Source: Gammaproteobacteria bacterium (GTDB lineage: Bacteria > Pseudomonadota > Gammaproteobacteria > Steroidobacterales > Steroidobacteraceae). Taken from it: a DNA stretch of 6,314 nt. Each line of letters begins with the position of its first letter. Positions within the stretch are counted from its first letter, which is position 1. This document shows, one piece after another, positions 6,308-6,314 of this stretch. Location of the stretch: assembly GCA_025350345.1 (NCBI GenBank), contig JANXYA010000152.1, positions 1 to 6,314 on the forward strand. Direction: 5' to 3'. Both the position numbers and the translations under genes were made by a program. Below the pieces are notes generated by a model. That model made no database searches, had not been told where the DNA came from, and saw nothing but the letters and a program-made list of their open reading frames with translations.

Positions 6308-6314
6308 TCCCGCG

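Overview
The window is GC-rich, tightly packed bacterial DNA with almost no intergenic space. The secreted glycoside hydrolases with Gram-negative-style signal peptides, the proton-symporter-type sugar porter and the codon use fit a Proteobacterium, perhaps a Xanthomonadales-like or related polysaccharide-degrading gammaproteobacterium. That placement is inference; no marker gene is present.

Left part, + strand (1-5199): four co-directional genes form what looks like the distal part of one operon. They are (i) the C-terminal half of a major facilitator sugar porter, cut by the left edge; (ii) 2 bp later, a complete phytanoyl-CoA dioxygenase (PhyH) family Fe(II)/2-oxoglutarate oxygenase with all expected metal and co-substrate ligands; (iii) 21 bp later, a secreted three-domain protein with a beta-sandwich domain, a fibronectin type III domain and a glycoamylase-fold catalytic domain of the beta-1,2-glucanase (GH144-like) type; (iv) overlapping by ATGA, a secreted GH39 glycosidase with both catalytic glutamates. 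There is no room for a promoter or terminator between them, so the controlling promoter must lie upstream of the window.

Right part, - strand (5168-6268): a complete MalK/UgpC/MsmK-type ABC transporter ATPase runs towards the operon. Its 3' end overlaps the 3' end of the GH39 gene by 32 bp. Its membrane and binding-protein partners are not in the window.

Working model (inference): the GH144-like enzyme cuts a glucan or mixed glycan outside the cytoplasm, the GH39 enzyme trims the products, and the porter imports the sugar. The cytoplasmic PhyH-type oxygenase then hydroxylates or demethylates an imported small molecule. The oxygenase is the least expected member and makes this cluster worth a second look. 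No RNA genes, mobile elements, CRISPR arrays or convincing terminators were seen.
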